A stretch of 47,568 bases of DNA from Rhodospirillaceae bacterium (GTDB lineage Bacteria > Pseudomonadota > Alphaproteobacteria > Azospirillales > Azospirillaceae): positions 1-47,568 of the forward strand of contig JAJUIU010000022.1 in NCBI GenBank assembly GCA_029267445.1, in the 5' to 3' direction. The position numbers and the translations under genes were made by a program. The stretch's first letter is position 1, and each line of letters opens with the position of its first letter. The notes beneath the pieces are model-generated. The model saw nothing but the letters and a program-made list of their open reading frames with translations. It did no database searches and was not told where the DNA came from. Positions 9,201 to 17,596 of the stretch are shown here, in pieces.

Positions 9201-9548
9201 CGCCGCGTGCCACTGACCCCGACGGGCACGGAGGGGGAGTTCGTGGCCGGCGTGCGCTACCGCGCGTGGCAACCGCCGAGCGCCCTGCACCCGACGATTC
9301 CCGTGCACGCCCCGCTGGTGTTCGATATCGTGGACACATGGTCCGGCCGGTCGTTGGGCGGCTGCACCTATCACGTGGCCCATCCGGGCGGGCGCAATTT
9401 CAGCACCTTCCCGGTGAACGCCAACGAGGCGGAAGGCCGTCGCCTCGCCCGATTCTTCGCCTTCGGGCACACGCCCGGCCCCGTGAGCGTTCCCCCAGAG
9501 ACCCGGAACCCGGACTTCCCGCTGACCCTCGATCTCCGCCTTGCCTGA
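6207..9548 (+). CDS. Transglutaminase-like / DUF2126 two-domain protein
   Basis: A 1113-residue protein. The N-terminal 300 residues are a bacterial transglutaminase-like domain (opening beta region HRTTYRYDRPVTLGPQIVRL) with an intact triad: Cys180 in GTGSCRDSGW, His229 in DLHAWAEVY and Asp245 in IGLDPTSG. The remaining about 780 residues are a DUF2126 domain (MGGEPTFVSIDDMDG, LHYGQGKWYPGE, GGGNHVVVGG, LFSGMFIGPTSQHPR, VELRSFEMPPHAQM), a family thought likely to act as an amidoligase. The ATG at 6207 has GGGAGGGG 6 nt upstream; longer in-frame starts add unrelated residues. It overlaps the ATP-grasp/alpha-E gene by 8 nt, so the two are coupled. No signal peptide is seen, so it should act in the cytoplasm. 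The family is widespread, but its substrate is not established. Confidence 0.9.
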   Translation: MGIHVALNHRTTYRYDRPVTLGPQIVRLRPAPHTRTPILSYSLKVTPKSHFLNWQQDPQSNWLARFVFPEKTTEFTLEVDLVADMAAINPFDFFLEPQAEKWPFAYDPWLAHELKPFLEVREDGPLLRALAAGVDRAPTHTVDFLVGLNRTLQQRIAYVIRMEPGVQTCEETLEMGTGSCRDSGWLLVQLLRHLGLAARFVSGYLIQLTPDVKPLEGPEGPSADFTDLHAWAEVYLPGAGWIGLDPTSGLMAGEGHIPLAATPDPGSAAPVTGALEMCEVTFEHHMRVTRIREEPRVTKPYVPEQWAAIEALGHAVDRELEAGDVRLTMGGEPTFVSIDDMDGAEWNTEALGPAKRLLAGDLVRRLKQRFAPGGLLHYGQGKWYPGESLPRWALQLYWRRDGDALWANADYLADERRNYGFGLDHAERFMRRLAERLGIDPDYARAAFEDPWHYIRKERTLPVNVDPFESRLDDAEERARLARVFERGLDTPIGWALPLNRRHEATGPVWLSSPWHLRTDRLVLVPGDSPIGYRLPLGSLPWVSKTDYPYAFEQDPLEPRAPLPPGPRPRQPSISKGWTEPVQPIQTMADVRADIGADIRRDYPAKGESAWWVVRTALCIQPRDGRLYVFMPPTSYLEDWLDLVSAIETTAVDLDMPVVFEGYPPPKDWRLDSVAVTPDPGVIEVNIHPARSWDELVRNTTDLYEDARQCRLGTEKFMLDGRHVGTGGGNHVVVGGASPADSPFLRRPDLLRSLLTYWQHHPSLSYLFSGMFIGPTSQHPRVDEARHDALYELEIAFQVLDRAGPNPPPWLIDRALRHLLVDVTGNTHRTEFCIDKLYSPDSASGRLGLVELRSFEMPPHAQMSLVQQLLIRALIARFWREPYKGRLVRWGTELNDRFMLPHFVIQDVADVVADLRAAGYAFDESWFAPHIAFRFPVYGHVTQRGLTLELRAALEPWHVLGEEPGGGGTVRFVDSSVERMQVRVTGASGDRFVILCNGRRVPLTPTGTEGEFVAGVRYRAWQPPSALHPTIPVHAPLVFDIVDTWSGRSLGGCTYHVAHPGGRNFSTFPVNANEAEGRRLARFFAFGHTPGPVSVPPETRNPDFPLTLDLRLA

Positions 9549-12108
9549 CCGCGCCGCCCAGTTCCAGGGCCAGTTCCAAGCCCAGAGCCAGCCCTCGCTG
9601 TTCGGCGACGCGCACGCCCTCGGCTATGAGGCGGGGCCCGTCTATGACGAGATGGTCACCGGAACCGGCCGGCTCCGTCCCCACTGGCAGACCTTCCGGG
9701 AGACGCACGGCCCGTTCGATCCGGACGCCATGGCCACGCGGTGGGACGTGGCGCGCCGCCTGCTGTTCCAGCATGGGGTGACCTACACCGCCTACGCCGA
9801 TCCCGCCGGCGTCGACCGGCCCTGGCCGCTTGACCCGATCCCCTTCCTGCTGCCGCACGAGGAATGGCGCGCGATCGAGGCCGGGCTGATCCAGCGGGCC
9901 CGGCTGCTGGAACTGACGCTGGCGGACCTCTACGGCCCGCAGCGCCTCATCGCCGACGGCATCGTGCCTCCGGCGCTGATCCAAGCCGACCCCGGCTTCC
10001 TTCGCCCGTGCCATGGGCTGCCGGTGCCGGGCGGGCGGCGGCTGGTGTTCCTGGGCTTCGATCTGGTGCGCGGGCCGGACGGTGTGTGGCGGGTGCTGGC
10101 CAGCCGGACCCAGGCGCCGGGCGGTGCGGGCTACGCGCTGGAGAACCGGGTGGTGCTGGCCCGGATGCTGCCCGACGCCTTCCGCAACTGCAATGCCGAG
10201 CGCCTCGCCCCCTTCTTCGAGGCGTTCCACCGTACGCTGTCAGCCATCGCCCCGGGGGCGGAGGACGGGCGGGAGCCGCGGGTCGTCATCCTGACGCCCG
10301 GCCCCTACAACGAGGCCTATTTCGAGCACGCCTTCCTCGCCCGCTATCTCGGCCTGACGCTGGTGGAGGGGGCGGACCTCGCCGTGCGCGACCGCACCGT
10401 CTTCCTGAAGACGCTCAGCGGCCTGGAGCGGGTGGACGTGATCCTGCGCCGGGTGGACGACGCCTGGTGCGACCCGCTGGAACTGCGGCCAGACAGCGCG
10501 CTCGGCGTGCCCGGCCTGCTGGAGGCGATCCGCGCGGGCACCGTGGCCGTGGCGAACGCGCCGGGCACCGGCCTGACCGACAGCCCCGCCCTCGTCCCCT
10601 TCATGCCCGCCCTCGCCCAACGCCTGCTGGGGGAGGATCTGGCGCTGCCCGACGTGCCCACCCTGTGGGCCGGCCGGGCGGAGGATCGGGGGGCGCTGCT
10701 GGAGCGGCTGGGACAGCTCGTCATCCGCCCCGCCTTCTCCGCCCTTGGCGGCAAGCAGCGGTTCGGGCCCGACCTGCCCCTGTCCGAACGGCAGGCGCTG
10801 GCCACCCGCATCCAGGCGCAGCCGGAGGCCTGGGCCGCCCAGGACGTGCCCCGGCTCTCCACCGCACCCGTCTGGCGCGACGGGCGGCCGGAGCCGAAGC
10901 CGCTGGTGCTGCGGGTCTTCCTGGCCGCCTCGCCCGAGCCGGGCGGCGGCTGGATCGTGATGCCGGGCGGCCTCGCCCGCGTGTCCGCCGACGCCCGCTA
11001 TCCGGCCGTGTCGCTGCAGGATGAGGCCGGGGCCAAAGACACCTGGGTCGTCCGCCAGACGCCGGACCGCCGCGCGGTCCAGACCCAGTCGGCCGAACCG
11101 GCGGTCCGCGACACGGCGACGGCCGCGAATGGGCGCGCGGGTGACCTGCCGAGCCGTGCCGCCGACCATCTCTACTGGGTGGGCCGTTATGCGGAGCGGG
11201 CGGAACAGGGCCTGCGCATCCTGCGCGCGGCCAACGCCCGCGTCGTCGATGACAGCCGCCCCGGCGCGGCGGAGGAGCTGGTGCCGCTGCTGCGGCTGAT
11301 GGGCTGGCTCGGCATGGTGCCCACGCAGTTCGCCACCCTGCCGGCCGACCATGCCCCGCGCGGCATGCGCCAGGCGCTGGAGATCGCCGCCTTCGACCCC
11401 GCCAACCCCTGTGGCCTGCGCAGCGGGATCGAACGGCTGCGCCGTGCTGCCGGCGGCGTGCGCGACCGGCTGACCGGCGACGCGTGGCGGGTGGTGTCGC
11501 TGCTGGAACGGCAGGCCACGGCCCTGGTCCGGCCCGATCCCGCCACCATGGCCGTCCGCTTCGACGAGCTGGCGACGACGCTGGCCGCCCTGTCGGGGCT
11601 GGAGCACGACGCGATGGGCCGGGGCCATGGCTGGCGCTTTCTCGTCCTCGGGCGGCGGATCGAACGCGCGCTGGGCATCGCCGCCCTGCTGCGCGGCACC
11701 GGCCTGGCCCAGGGCGCGGGGCCCGACCGGCCGGCGCTGGAGGTGGTGCTGGAGCTGATCGTCGCCCGCATGGCCTACCGGGACCGGCACGGCTCCAGTG
11801 TCCGCCGGGGCCCCGCCCTCGCACTGCTGCTGACGGACCTGGACCATCCTCGCTCGCTGGCCTTCCAGCTCGACGTGATCGCCACCAAGCTGGGCAACCT
11901 GCCGAAGCCGCCCGTGACCACGGCCGAAAGCCCGGCGGCGGACGCGGCGGCCCTTGTGCGGGAGGCGCGCGGGCTGCTGGACGCGCTGAACCCCGCCGAT
12001 CCCGCCGCCGTGACGGCCCTGGTGGAGCGTCTGGACACGCTGCTGCCGGAGGTGTCGAACCGGGTCGGGCAGGCATGGTTCAGCCATGCCTACGCCCAGG
12101 CGACGTGA
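9541..12108 (+). CDS. Circularly permuted ATP-grasp / alpha-E domain fusion protein
   Basis: An 855-residue protein joining two families usually encoded as adjacent genes. Residues about 35-500 match circularly permuted type 2 ATP-grasp proteins (GPVYDEMVTGTGRLRPHW, PFLLPHEEWRAIEAGL, GFLRPCHGLP, VILTPGPYNEAYFEHAFLAR, VLKTLSGLERVDVILRRVDD-like region). Residues about 540-855 match the alpha-E helical domain (SRAADHLYWVGRYAERAEQG, then VLELIVARMAYRDRHG). ATP-grasp enzymes form amide or peptide bonds through acyl phosphates. The TTG start at 9541 overlaps the previous stop; the next Met is at residue 38, inside the conserved region, so TTG is preferred. The following transglutaminase begins 7 nt after the stop. 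Reaction and substrate are unknown; ligation of a small peptide or amine is inferred from domains and neighbours. Confidence 0.9.
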   Translation: MPDRAAQFQGQFQAQSQPSLFGDAHALGYEAGPVYDEMVTGTGRLRPHWQTFRETHGPFDPDAMATRWDVARRLLFQHGVTYTAYADPAGVDRPWPLDPIPFLLPHEEWRAIEAGLIQRARLLELTLADLYGPQRLIADGIVPPALIQADPGFLRPCHGLPVPGGRRLVFLGFDLVRGPDGVWRVLASRTQAPGGAGYALENRVVLARMLPDAFRNCNAERLAPFFEAFHRTLSAIAPGAEDGREPRVVILTPGPYNEAYFEHAFLARYLGLTLVEGADLAVRDRTVFLKTLSGLERVDVILRRVDDAWCDPLELRPDSALGVPGLLEAIRAGTVAVANAPGTGLTDSPALVPFMPALAQRLLGEDLALPDVPTLWAGRAEDRGALLERLGQLVIRPAFSALGGKQRFGPDLPLSERQALATRIQAQPEAWAAQDVPRLSTAPVWRDGRPEPKPLVLRVFLAASPEPGGGWIVMPGGLARVSADARYPAVSLQDEAGAKDTWVVRQTPDRRAVQTQSAEPAVRDTATAANGRAGDLPSRAADHLYWVGRYAERAEQGLRILRAANARVVDDSRPGAAEELVPLLRLMGWLGMVPTQFATLPADHAPRGMRQALEIAAFDPANPCGLRSGIERLRRAAGGVRDRLTGDAWRVVSLLERQATALVRPDPATMAVRFDELATTLAALSGLEHDAMGRGHGWRFLVLGRRIERALGIAALLRGTGLAQGAGPDRPALEVVLELIVARMAYRDRHGSSVRRGPALALLLTDLDHPRSLAFQLDVIATKLGNLPKPPVTTAESPAADAAALVREARGLLDALNPADPAAVTALVERLDTLLPEVSNRVGQAWFSHAYAQAT

Positions 12109-12115
12109 GGCCGGC

Positions 12116-13009
12116 ATGACCGTGGCGCCCGTCCGCTACCGCTGCTCCCACGTTACCGCCTACAGCTATGGCGAGCCGGTGACGGAATCGCACCTGATCG
12201 CGCATCTGTCGCCGCGCCCCCACCCGCGCCAGACCGGCCGCATGGTGCGCCTGTCGCTCGATCCGGCGCCGGCGGTCGCCGTGGACCGGATCGACTGGTT
12301 CGGCAATCCCGTCACCTACGCGGCCCTGCAGGAACCGCACCGGACCCTGACCGTGACGGCGGAGCTTGAGGTGGAGGTGTCCGCCCCGCCGCCGCTGGAC
12401 CCGCTGGCGACCCCGCCCTGGGAGACGGTGCGCGACGCAGCCCGCGAGGGTGCGGAGACGGCGGAGCATGTCTTCGCCAGCCCCCGCGTCCCGGCCCCCG
12501 ATCCCGACCTCGCCGCCTTCGCGGGCGACAGCTTCACGCCCGGCCGCCCGGTGGCGGACGCCGCCCTCGACCTGATGCACCGCATCCACCGGGATTTCAC
12601 CTTCGACCCCGCCGCCACCACAGTCAGCACGCCGGTGCGCGACGTGCTGGGCCAGCGGCGGGGTGTGTGCCAGGACTTCGCCCACCTGCTGATCGGGGCC
12701 GCGCGGTCGCTGGGGCTGCCGGCGCGATATGTCAGCGGCTATCTGCGCACCCTGCCGCCCGAGGGGGTCGCCGACTGGCGGGGCGCCGCCGCCAGCCATG
12801 CCTGGGTGCAGCTCTGGACAGGTGATCCGGCGGCCGGCGGCTGCGGCTGGCTCGACCTCGACCCGACCAACGGGGTCATCGCCGGGGTCGACCATGTGAC
12901 CCTGGCCTGGGGCCGCGACTATGACGATGTCTGCCCCCTGCGCGGCGTGATCGTCGGCGGCGGCAGCCATACCCTGTCGGTCGCCGTGCGGGTGGAGCCC
13001 TTCGGCTGA
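12116..13009 (+). CDS. Transglutaminase-like cysteine protease-fold protein
   Basis: A 297-residue protein with a beta-rich N-terminal region (YRCSHVTAYSYGEPVTESHL) typical of bacterial transglutaminase-like proteins and a papain-like core. The triad is intact: Cys185 in RRGVCQDFAHLLIG, His228 in ASHAWVQLW and Asp249 in WLDLDPTNG. Bacterial members are often amidases or peptidases rather than cross-linking enzymes. The ATG at 12116 follows GTGAGG by 5 nt and lies 7 nt after the ATP-grasp/alpha-E stop, so it is the third gene of the same operon. With the DUF2126 protein, two distinct transglutaminase-fold enzymes flank one ATP-grasp ligase, suggesting one makes and another trims an amide-linked product. 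No signal peptide is visible. Confidence 0.9.
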   Translation: MTVAPVRYRCSHVTAYSYGEPVTESHLIAHLSPRPHPRQTGRMVRLSLDPAPAVAVDRIDWFGNPVTYAALQEPHRTLTVTAELEVEVSAPPPLDPLATPPWETVRDAAREGAETAEHVFASPRVPAPDPDLAAFAGDSFTPGRPVADAALDLMHRIHRDFTFDPAATTVSTPVRDVLGQRRGVCQDFAHLLIGAARSLGLPARYVSGYLRTLPPEGVADWRGAAASHAWVQLWTGDPAAGGCGWLDLDPTNGVIAGVDHVTLAWGRDYDDVCPLRGVIVGGGSHTLSVAVRVEPFG

Positions 13010-13011
13010 CC

Positions 13012-14364
13012 TCAGCGCCGGGCCAGCACGGCCAGCAGCCTCTCCGCCGCGCGGATGCCGGTGAAGTAGGCGCCCGGAACCTGCCCCGCCCAGTCCGCGA
13101 TCCAGGCCTCGCCCGCGAAGGCGATGCGGTCGCCGACCAGCGTGTCGGCCGCGCGGCGCGCGTCGGCCCGCCCCGGCCGCGCCACGGACACGCTGCCCCG
13201 GCTCCAGGGATCGGCGCCCCAGGCCGTGACGTGGGAGGCCGCGACCTTCCCGGCGGCGGCGCTTCCGAACACGTCGGCGATCACGGCGCGGGCATGGGCA
13301 ACCGCCGCCTTCTCCCCCTCCTTCTCGAGCGTGCGCGCAAGGTCGCCGCCGACGAAGCCGACGGCCAGCTCGGTCCCGAACGGGCGCAGCAGCGCGTCCC
13401 CCAGGCGCCCGTCGGCGCGGAGCTGCGCCAGCTCCGTCCCCGGCGGGCAGTCGAGCACGCCCGGCGGAAAGGACAGGGTCACCTTGTTCAGCAGGCCCAG
13501 GGGCAGGTCGGCGATGGCCTGGCCCAGCGGCGTCGGCAGGTCCGGCGCGAAACGCATCCCGCCCGCCGCCAGCACGGCCGTCGGTACGGCGATCACGGCG
13601 GAATCGGCCTCCACCGTGCCGCGCGCCGTCTCCAGCCTAACTCCCGGCCCATCCCAGCGCACGGCGGTCACCGGTGTGCCGAGTTCCACCGGAATCCCGG
13701 CACCGAAGCCCGCCACCACCGCCCCCAGCCCCTGGGGCACCAGCCGCTCGTCGCCGGTCTCGATCTGGCGCCAGAGGTCCAGGCTGGACAGTCGGTCCAG
13801 TTCCTCGCCGCAGTCGAGCGCGCCAACGATGGCCGCCGCCTTCCGGTCCCAGCCCTCCGGATTGGCGAACAGGCCGCCGACCGCGACGTCGCGGCCCGCC
13901 TCGCCCGCCAGCTCGATCGCCGTCAGCAGCCGCGACAGCCCGAGCCCCAGAAGCTGCCCCGCCGTCTCGGTCACGTCGCGCTTGTCCTGGAACAGCCAGG
14001 ACACGCCGTACTGCTCCTCCACCGCGAAGCCAAGGCCAACGGCGATCGACGTGAGCGGGTTGGCGTCTGCGGAATGCAGCCACGCGACCCCATGGTCGTA
14101 GGGCACGCCAAAGGTGGTCCGTTCGGTGAAGGCGCGACCGCCGATGCGGTCGCGGGCCTCCAGCACGGTGACCCGGGCGTCCGCCTCCAGCAGGATGCGC
14201 GCGGCGGCCAGCCCCGCCATGCCCGCTCCCACCACGGCGACATGCCGTCCCGCCACGGCGGCGCGGGCGCGGCCTCCGGGTAGAAGGCCGGTCAGCGGAC
14301 TGGTCAGCGCCGAGGCCGCCATCCCCGCCAGGACGGCCCGGCGTCCAGGGACCGGAAAACGCAT
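13012..14364 (-). CDS. Tat-exported flavin monoamine oxidase family protein
   Basis: A 450-residue FAD enzyme. The N-terminus carries a twin-arginine signal (PGRRAVLAGMAASAL), implying export of the folded, cofactor-loaded protein to the periplasm. The FAD-binding motif VAVVGAGMAGLAAARILLE and the GG doublet region ARDRIGGRAFTE follow. The C-terminus has the amine-oxidase flavin contact region (GDRIAFAGEAWIADWAGQVPGAYFTG). Family members oxidise amines to aldehydes with release of ammonia and peroxide; the substrate cannot be read here. No Shine-Dalgarno precedes the ATG: a perfect 10-bp hairpin abuts it, and a TATAGA lies just upstream, so the mRNA may be leaderless. The gene converges on the transglutaminase operon with 2 nt between stops, so it is not co-transcribed with it. 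Confidence 0.88.
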   Translation of the reverse strand: MRFPVPGRRAVLAGMAASALTSPLTGLLPGGRARAAVAGRHVAVVGAGMAGLAAARILLEADARVTVLEARDRIGGRAFTERTTFGVPYDHGVAWLHSADANPLTSIAVGLGFAVEEQYGVSWLFQDKRDVTETAGQLLGLGLSRLLTAIELAGEAGRDVAVGGLFANPEGWDRKAAAIVGALDCGEELDRLSSLDLWRQIETGDERLVPQGLGAVVAGFGAGIPVELGTPVTAVRWDGPGVRLETARGTVEADSAVIAVPTAVLAAGGMRFAPDLPTPLGQAIADLPLGLLNKVTLSFPPGVLDCPPGTELAQLRADGRLGDALLRPFGTELAVGFVGGDLARTLEKEGEKAAVAHARAVIADVFGSAAAGKVAASHVTAWGADPWSRGSVSVARPGRADARRAADTLVGDRIAFAGEAWIADWAGQVPGAYFTGIRAAERLLAVLARR

Positions 14365-14390
14365 GGGCGGAGTCTATACCGACTCCGCCC
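14365..14390 (-). promoter_or_regulatory. Perfect hairpin and -10-like TATAGA abutting the amine oxidase start
   Basis: GGGCGGAGTC and GACTCCGCCC form a perfect 10-bp inverted repeat with a 6-nt loop directly next to the start codon at 14364. Read on the minus strand the loop and arm contain TATAGA, about 8 nt before the ATG, a spacing suited to transcription beginning at or next to the start codon. It could be an operator overlapping the -10, or a terminator for the efflux operon whose stop is 24 nt away; no T tract directly follows. Confidence 0.45.
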
Positions 14391-14403
14391 ACGCCGCACC
14401 AGA

Positions 14404-14415
14404 AGGGTTAACCCT
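14404..14415. repeat. 12-bp palindrome at the end of the RND transporter gene
   Basis: AGGGTTAACCCT is a perfect palindrome overlapping the transporter stop codon. It contains TTAACC on both strands. It might be an operator for the downstream amine oxidase, or chance. Confidence 0.3.
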
Positions 14416-17400
14416 ATTCCGCCGCGAGGCTGGTTGCCGGTTCCCGCGCCGGCGGGGTGTCGCGGCCCATGACCAGCCGCCGGATCGCCACATAGAACAC
14501 CGGCGTGAAGATCAGGCCGAAGAAGGTGACGCCCAGCATGCCGAAGAACACGGTGGTGCCGATGGCCTGCCGCATCTCCGCCCCGGCCCCGCTGGCGATC
14601 AGCAGCGGCACGACGCCCAGGATGAAGGCGAAGCTGGTCATCAGGATGGGGCGCAGCCGCAGGCGGCAGGCCTCGATCACCGCGTCGAACCTGTCCTTGC
14701 CCTCCGCCTCCAGTTGTCGGGCGAACTCGACGATCAAGATGGCGTTCTTCGAGGCGAGCCCGACAAGCACGACATAGCCGATCTGGGCGAGGATGTTGTT
14801 GTCCATGCCCCGCATCATGATGCCGCCGACCGCCGACAGCAGGCACATCGGCACGATCAGCAGAATGGCGAAGGGCAATGACCAGCTCTCATACTGGGCG
14901 GCCAGCACCAGGAACACGAAGAAGACGCACAGCGGGAAGATGTAGAGGGCGGAATTGCCCGTGTTCTTCTCCTGGTAGCTCAGGTCCGTCCATTCGACGG
15001 CATAGCCGTCCGGCAGCCGCTCCTCCGCCACCCGCTCCATGGCGGCGATGGCCTGGCCCGAGCTGAACCCCGGCAAGCTGTTGCCCTGCAGCTCCGCCGC
15101 CGGGAACAGGTTGTAGCGCAACACCCGGTTCGGCCCGGTGACATAGCGGAAATCGACGAAGCTGCCGATCGGCACCATGTCGCCGTTGGTGTTGCTTGTC
15201 TCCAGCTTGGCGATGTCCTCCGGGTCCAGGCGGAACGGCCCGTCGGCCTGCGCGGTGACGCGGAACGTGCGGCCGAACAGGTTGAAGTCGTTCACATAGG
15301 CCGATCCCAGATAGACCTCCAGGGTGCGGAACACGTTGGAGATCGGCACCTGGAGCATCTGCGCCTTCACCCGGTCGATGTCGACATAGACCTGCGGCGA
15401 CTGGGCGCTGAAGGGCGTGAACACCTGAACCAGGCCCGGCACCTGGTTGGCGGCGAACGCCACGTCCCAGGTCGTCGCCTCAAGCTCCGCCGGGCCGCGG
15501 CCGGCGCGGTCCTGGATGCGCATGGTGAAGCCGCCCGACGTGCCCAGGCCCTGCACGGGCGGCGGCGGCACGACGAAGATCAGCGCCTCCGGAATGCTGA
15601 ACATCTTCATCTGGAGCTGCTGGATCAGCGATCCCGCGTTCAGCCCCTCCGGCCGCTCCTTGAACGGCACCATCGTCGCGAAGATGGCGCCGGCGTTCGT
15701 GGCGATGGTGCGGGTGGCGCCGGAGAAGCCGGCGAACGTCGCCGTGTGGGCCACACCCGGCGTTTCCAGGATCAGCCGCTCCGCCCGCTTGATCACCCGG
15801 TCCGTGTCCGCCAGCGATGTGCCTTCCGGCGTCTGGATGGCGACGATCACATAGCCCTGGTCCTGCTGTGGGATGAAGCCCGCCGGGACGCGGGTGAACA
15901 GGAAGCCGGTGGTCGCGATCAGGCCGACATAGATCAGCATCATGATCGCGACCTTGCGCGTCACCAGCCCGACCAGCCGGCCATAGGCGGCGGCCATCCG
16001 GTCGAAGGTCCGGTTGAACCCGTCGAAGAAGCGCTTGACCAGCCGGGACGCCAAGTTGAGCCGCCGATGGGCCTCCGCATGCCCTTCCTCGTGCGTGCGC
16101 AGCAGCATGGCGCAGAGCGCCGGGCTGAGCGTCAGGGAATTGAAGGCGGAGATCACGGTGGCGACCGCGATGGTCACCGCGAACTGGCGGTAGAACTGGC
16201 CCTGGATACCCTCGATGAAGGCGGTCGGGATGAACACGGCGGACAGCACCAGCGCGATGGAGACCAGCGCCCCGCCCACCTCGTCCATGGTCTTGCGCGC
16301 CGCGTCCTTCGGGCTGTAGCCCTGGGCGAGGTAGCGCTCCACGTTCTCCACCACGACGATGGCGTCGTCGACGACGATGCCGACCGCCAGCACGAGGCCG
16401 AACAGGCTGAGATTGTTGATGGTGAAACCGAAGGCGGACATCACGGCGAAGGTGCCGACCAGCGACACCGGGATGGCCAGGATCGGGATGATCGTCGCCC
16501 GCCAGCGCTGCAGGAACACCAGGACGACGATGACGACCAGGGCGACCGCCTCCAGGATCGTCTTGATCAGCTCGCTGATGGACTGGGCGATGAACTCCGT
16601 CGGATTGTAGATGATCCGGTATTCCAGCCCCTTCGGAAAGGTCTGGGACAGCTCGGCCATGGTGGCCTGGATGCGCTCGGCCGTGGCCAGCGCGTTGGAG
16701 CCCGGCAGCTGCGACACCGCCAGCACCACCGCCGGATTGCCGTCCATGTAGCTGTTGGTGACGTAGTCGCGCGCACCCAGTTCCACCCGGGCGACGTCCT
16801 TCAGCCGCACGATGCGGCCGTCTTCGCCCACCTTGACGACGATGTTCTCGAACTCCTGGGGTTCGGTCAGCCGTCCCTGCATGGTGAGGTTCAGCTGGAA
16901 GGCGCGGTTCTGGTCCACCGGCGGCTGGGCGAGCTGGCCGCCGGCCACCTGGACGTTCTGCGCCTGGATCGCCTGCACGACCTCCTGGGCCGTCATGCCC
17001 AGCGAGCCGATCACCTGCGGGTCCAGCCAGACGCGCATGGAATAGTCGCGGGCACCGAAGATCTGGATGTTGCCGATGCCCTCCACGCGGGCGAGCACGT
17101 CGCGCACCTGCAGCAGGGCGTAGTTGGAGATGTAGAGCTGGTCGTAGGTGTCGTCCGGGCTCAGCAGATGGATGACCATCAGCAGGTCCGGGGAGTTCTT
17201 GCGCGTGACCACGCCCAGGCGCCGCACTTCCTCCGGCAAGCGCGGCTGGGCCACCGCCACCCGGTTCTGCACCAGCACCTGCGCCTCGTCCAGGTTCGTC
17301 CCCAGCTCGAAGGTGATGGTCAGGTTCATCTGGCCGTCGCTGGTGGACTGCGACGACATGTAGACCATGCCCTCGACGCCGTTCACCTCCTGCTCGATCG

Positions 17401-17596
17401 GGGCCGCCACCGTGTCGGCCACGGTCTGGGCGTTGGCGCCGGGATAGACCGCGTTCACGGTCACCGTCGGCGGCACCACGTCGGGATACTGGGAGACCGG
17501 CAGGGTGATGTAGCTGATGGCACCCACGGCCACGATAACGATGGACAGGACGATCGCGAAGACCGGCCTGTCGATGAAGAAGCGGCCGATACTCAT
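14414..17596 (-). CDS. RND (HAE1 family) multidrug efflux transporter, inner-membrane subunit
   Basis: A 1060-residue proton-driven pump of the AcrB/MexB/OqxB type. The N-terminus is typical (SIGRFFIDRPVFAIVLSIVI, then LPVSQYPDVVPPTVTV). The TM4 proton-relay aspartates are present in VLAVGIVVDDAIVVVENVER, and the TM10 lysine in LASKNAILIVEFARQLEAEG. Two large periplasmic porter/docking regions lie at about residues 40-335 and 570-870. In a tripartite pump it forms trimers that take drugs from the periplasm and inner membrane and pass them via the adaptor to an outer-membrane TolC-like channel. The start overlaps the adaptor stop by 4 nt. No outer-membrane factor gene is in the window, so a shared TolC is likely. 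Substrates cannot be predicted. Confidence 0.96.
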   Translation of the reverse strand: MSIGRFFIDRPVFAIVLSIVIVAVGAISYITLPVSQYPDVVPPTVTVNAVYPGANAQTVADTVAAPIEQEVNGVEGMVYMSSQSTSDGQMNLTITFELGTNLDEAQVLVQNRVAVAQPRLPEEVRRLGVVTRKNSPDLLMVIHLLSPDDTYDQLYISNYALLQVRDVLARVEGIGNIQIFGARDYSMRVWLDPQVIGSLGMTAQEVVQAIQAQNVQVAGGQLAQPPVDQNRAFQLNLTMQGRLTEPQEFENIVVKVGEDGRIVRLKDVARVELGARDYVTNSYMDGNPAVVLAVSQLPGSNALATAERIQATMAELSQTFPKGLEYRIIYNPTEFIAQSISELIKTILEAVALVVIVVLVFLQRWRATIIPILAIPVSLVGTFAVMSAFGFTINNLSLFGLVLAVGIVVDDAIVVVENVERYLAQGYSPKDAARKTMDEVGGALVSIALVLSAVFIPTAFIEGIQGQFYRQFAVTIAVATVISAFNSLTLSPALCAMLLRTHEEGHAEAHRRLNLASRLVKRFFDGFNRTFDRMAAAYGRLVGLVTRKVAIMMLIYVGLIATTGFLFTRVPAGFIPQQDQGYVIVAIQTPEGTSLADTDRVIKRAERLILETPGVAHTATFAGFSGATRTIATNAGAIFATMVPFKERPEGLNAGSLIQQLQMKMFSIPEALIFVVPPPPVQGLGTSGGFTMRIQDRAGRGPAELEATTWDVAFAANQVPGLVQVFTPFSAQSPQVYVDIDRVKAQMLQVPISNVFRTLEVYLGSAYVNDFNLFGRTFRVTAQADGPFRLDPEDIAKLETSNTNGDMVPIGSFVDFRYVTGPNRVLRYNLFPAAELQGNSLPGFSSGQAIAAMERVAEERLPDGYAVEWTDLSYQEKNTGNSALYIFPLCVFFVFLVLAAQYESWSLPFAILLIVPMCLLSAVGGIMMRGMDNNILAQIGYVVLVGLASKNAILIVEFARQLEAEGKDRFDAVIEACRLRLRPILMTSFAFILGVVPLLIASGAGAEMRQAIGTTVFFGMLGVTFFGLIFTPVFYVAIRRLVMGRDTPPAREPATSLAAE

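Noticed and set aside
10240-12117. 625-residue minus-strand open frame opposite the ATP-grasp/alpha-E gene
   Set aside because: It is an antisense shadow with Gly/Arg/Gln-rich composition; the plus frame has clear domains.
14746-14846. Alternative frames within the RND gene carrying parts of open frames
   Set aside because: The main frame is continuous and conserved; there is no frameshift.
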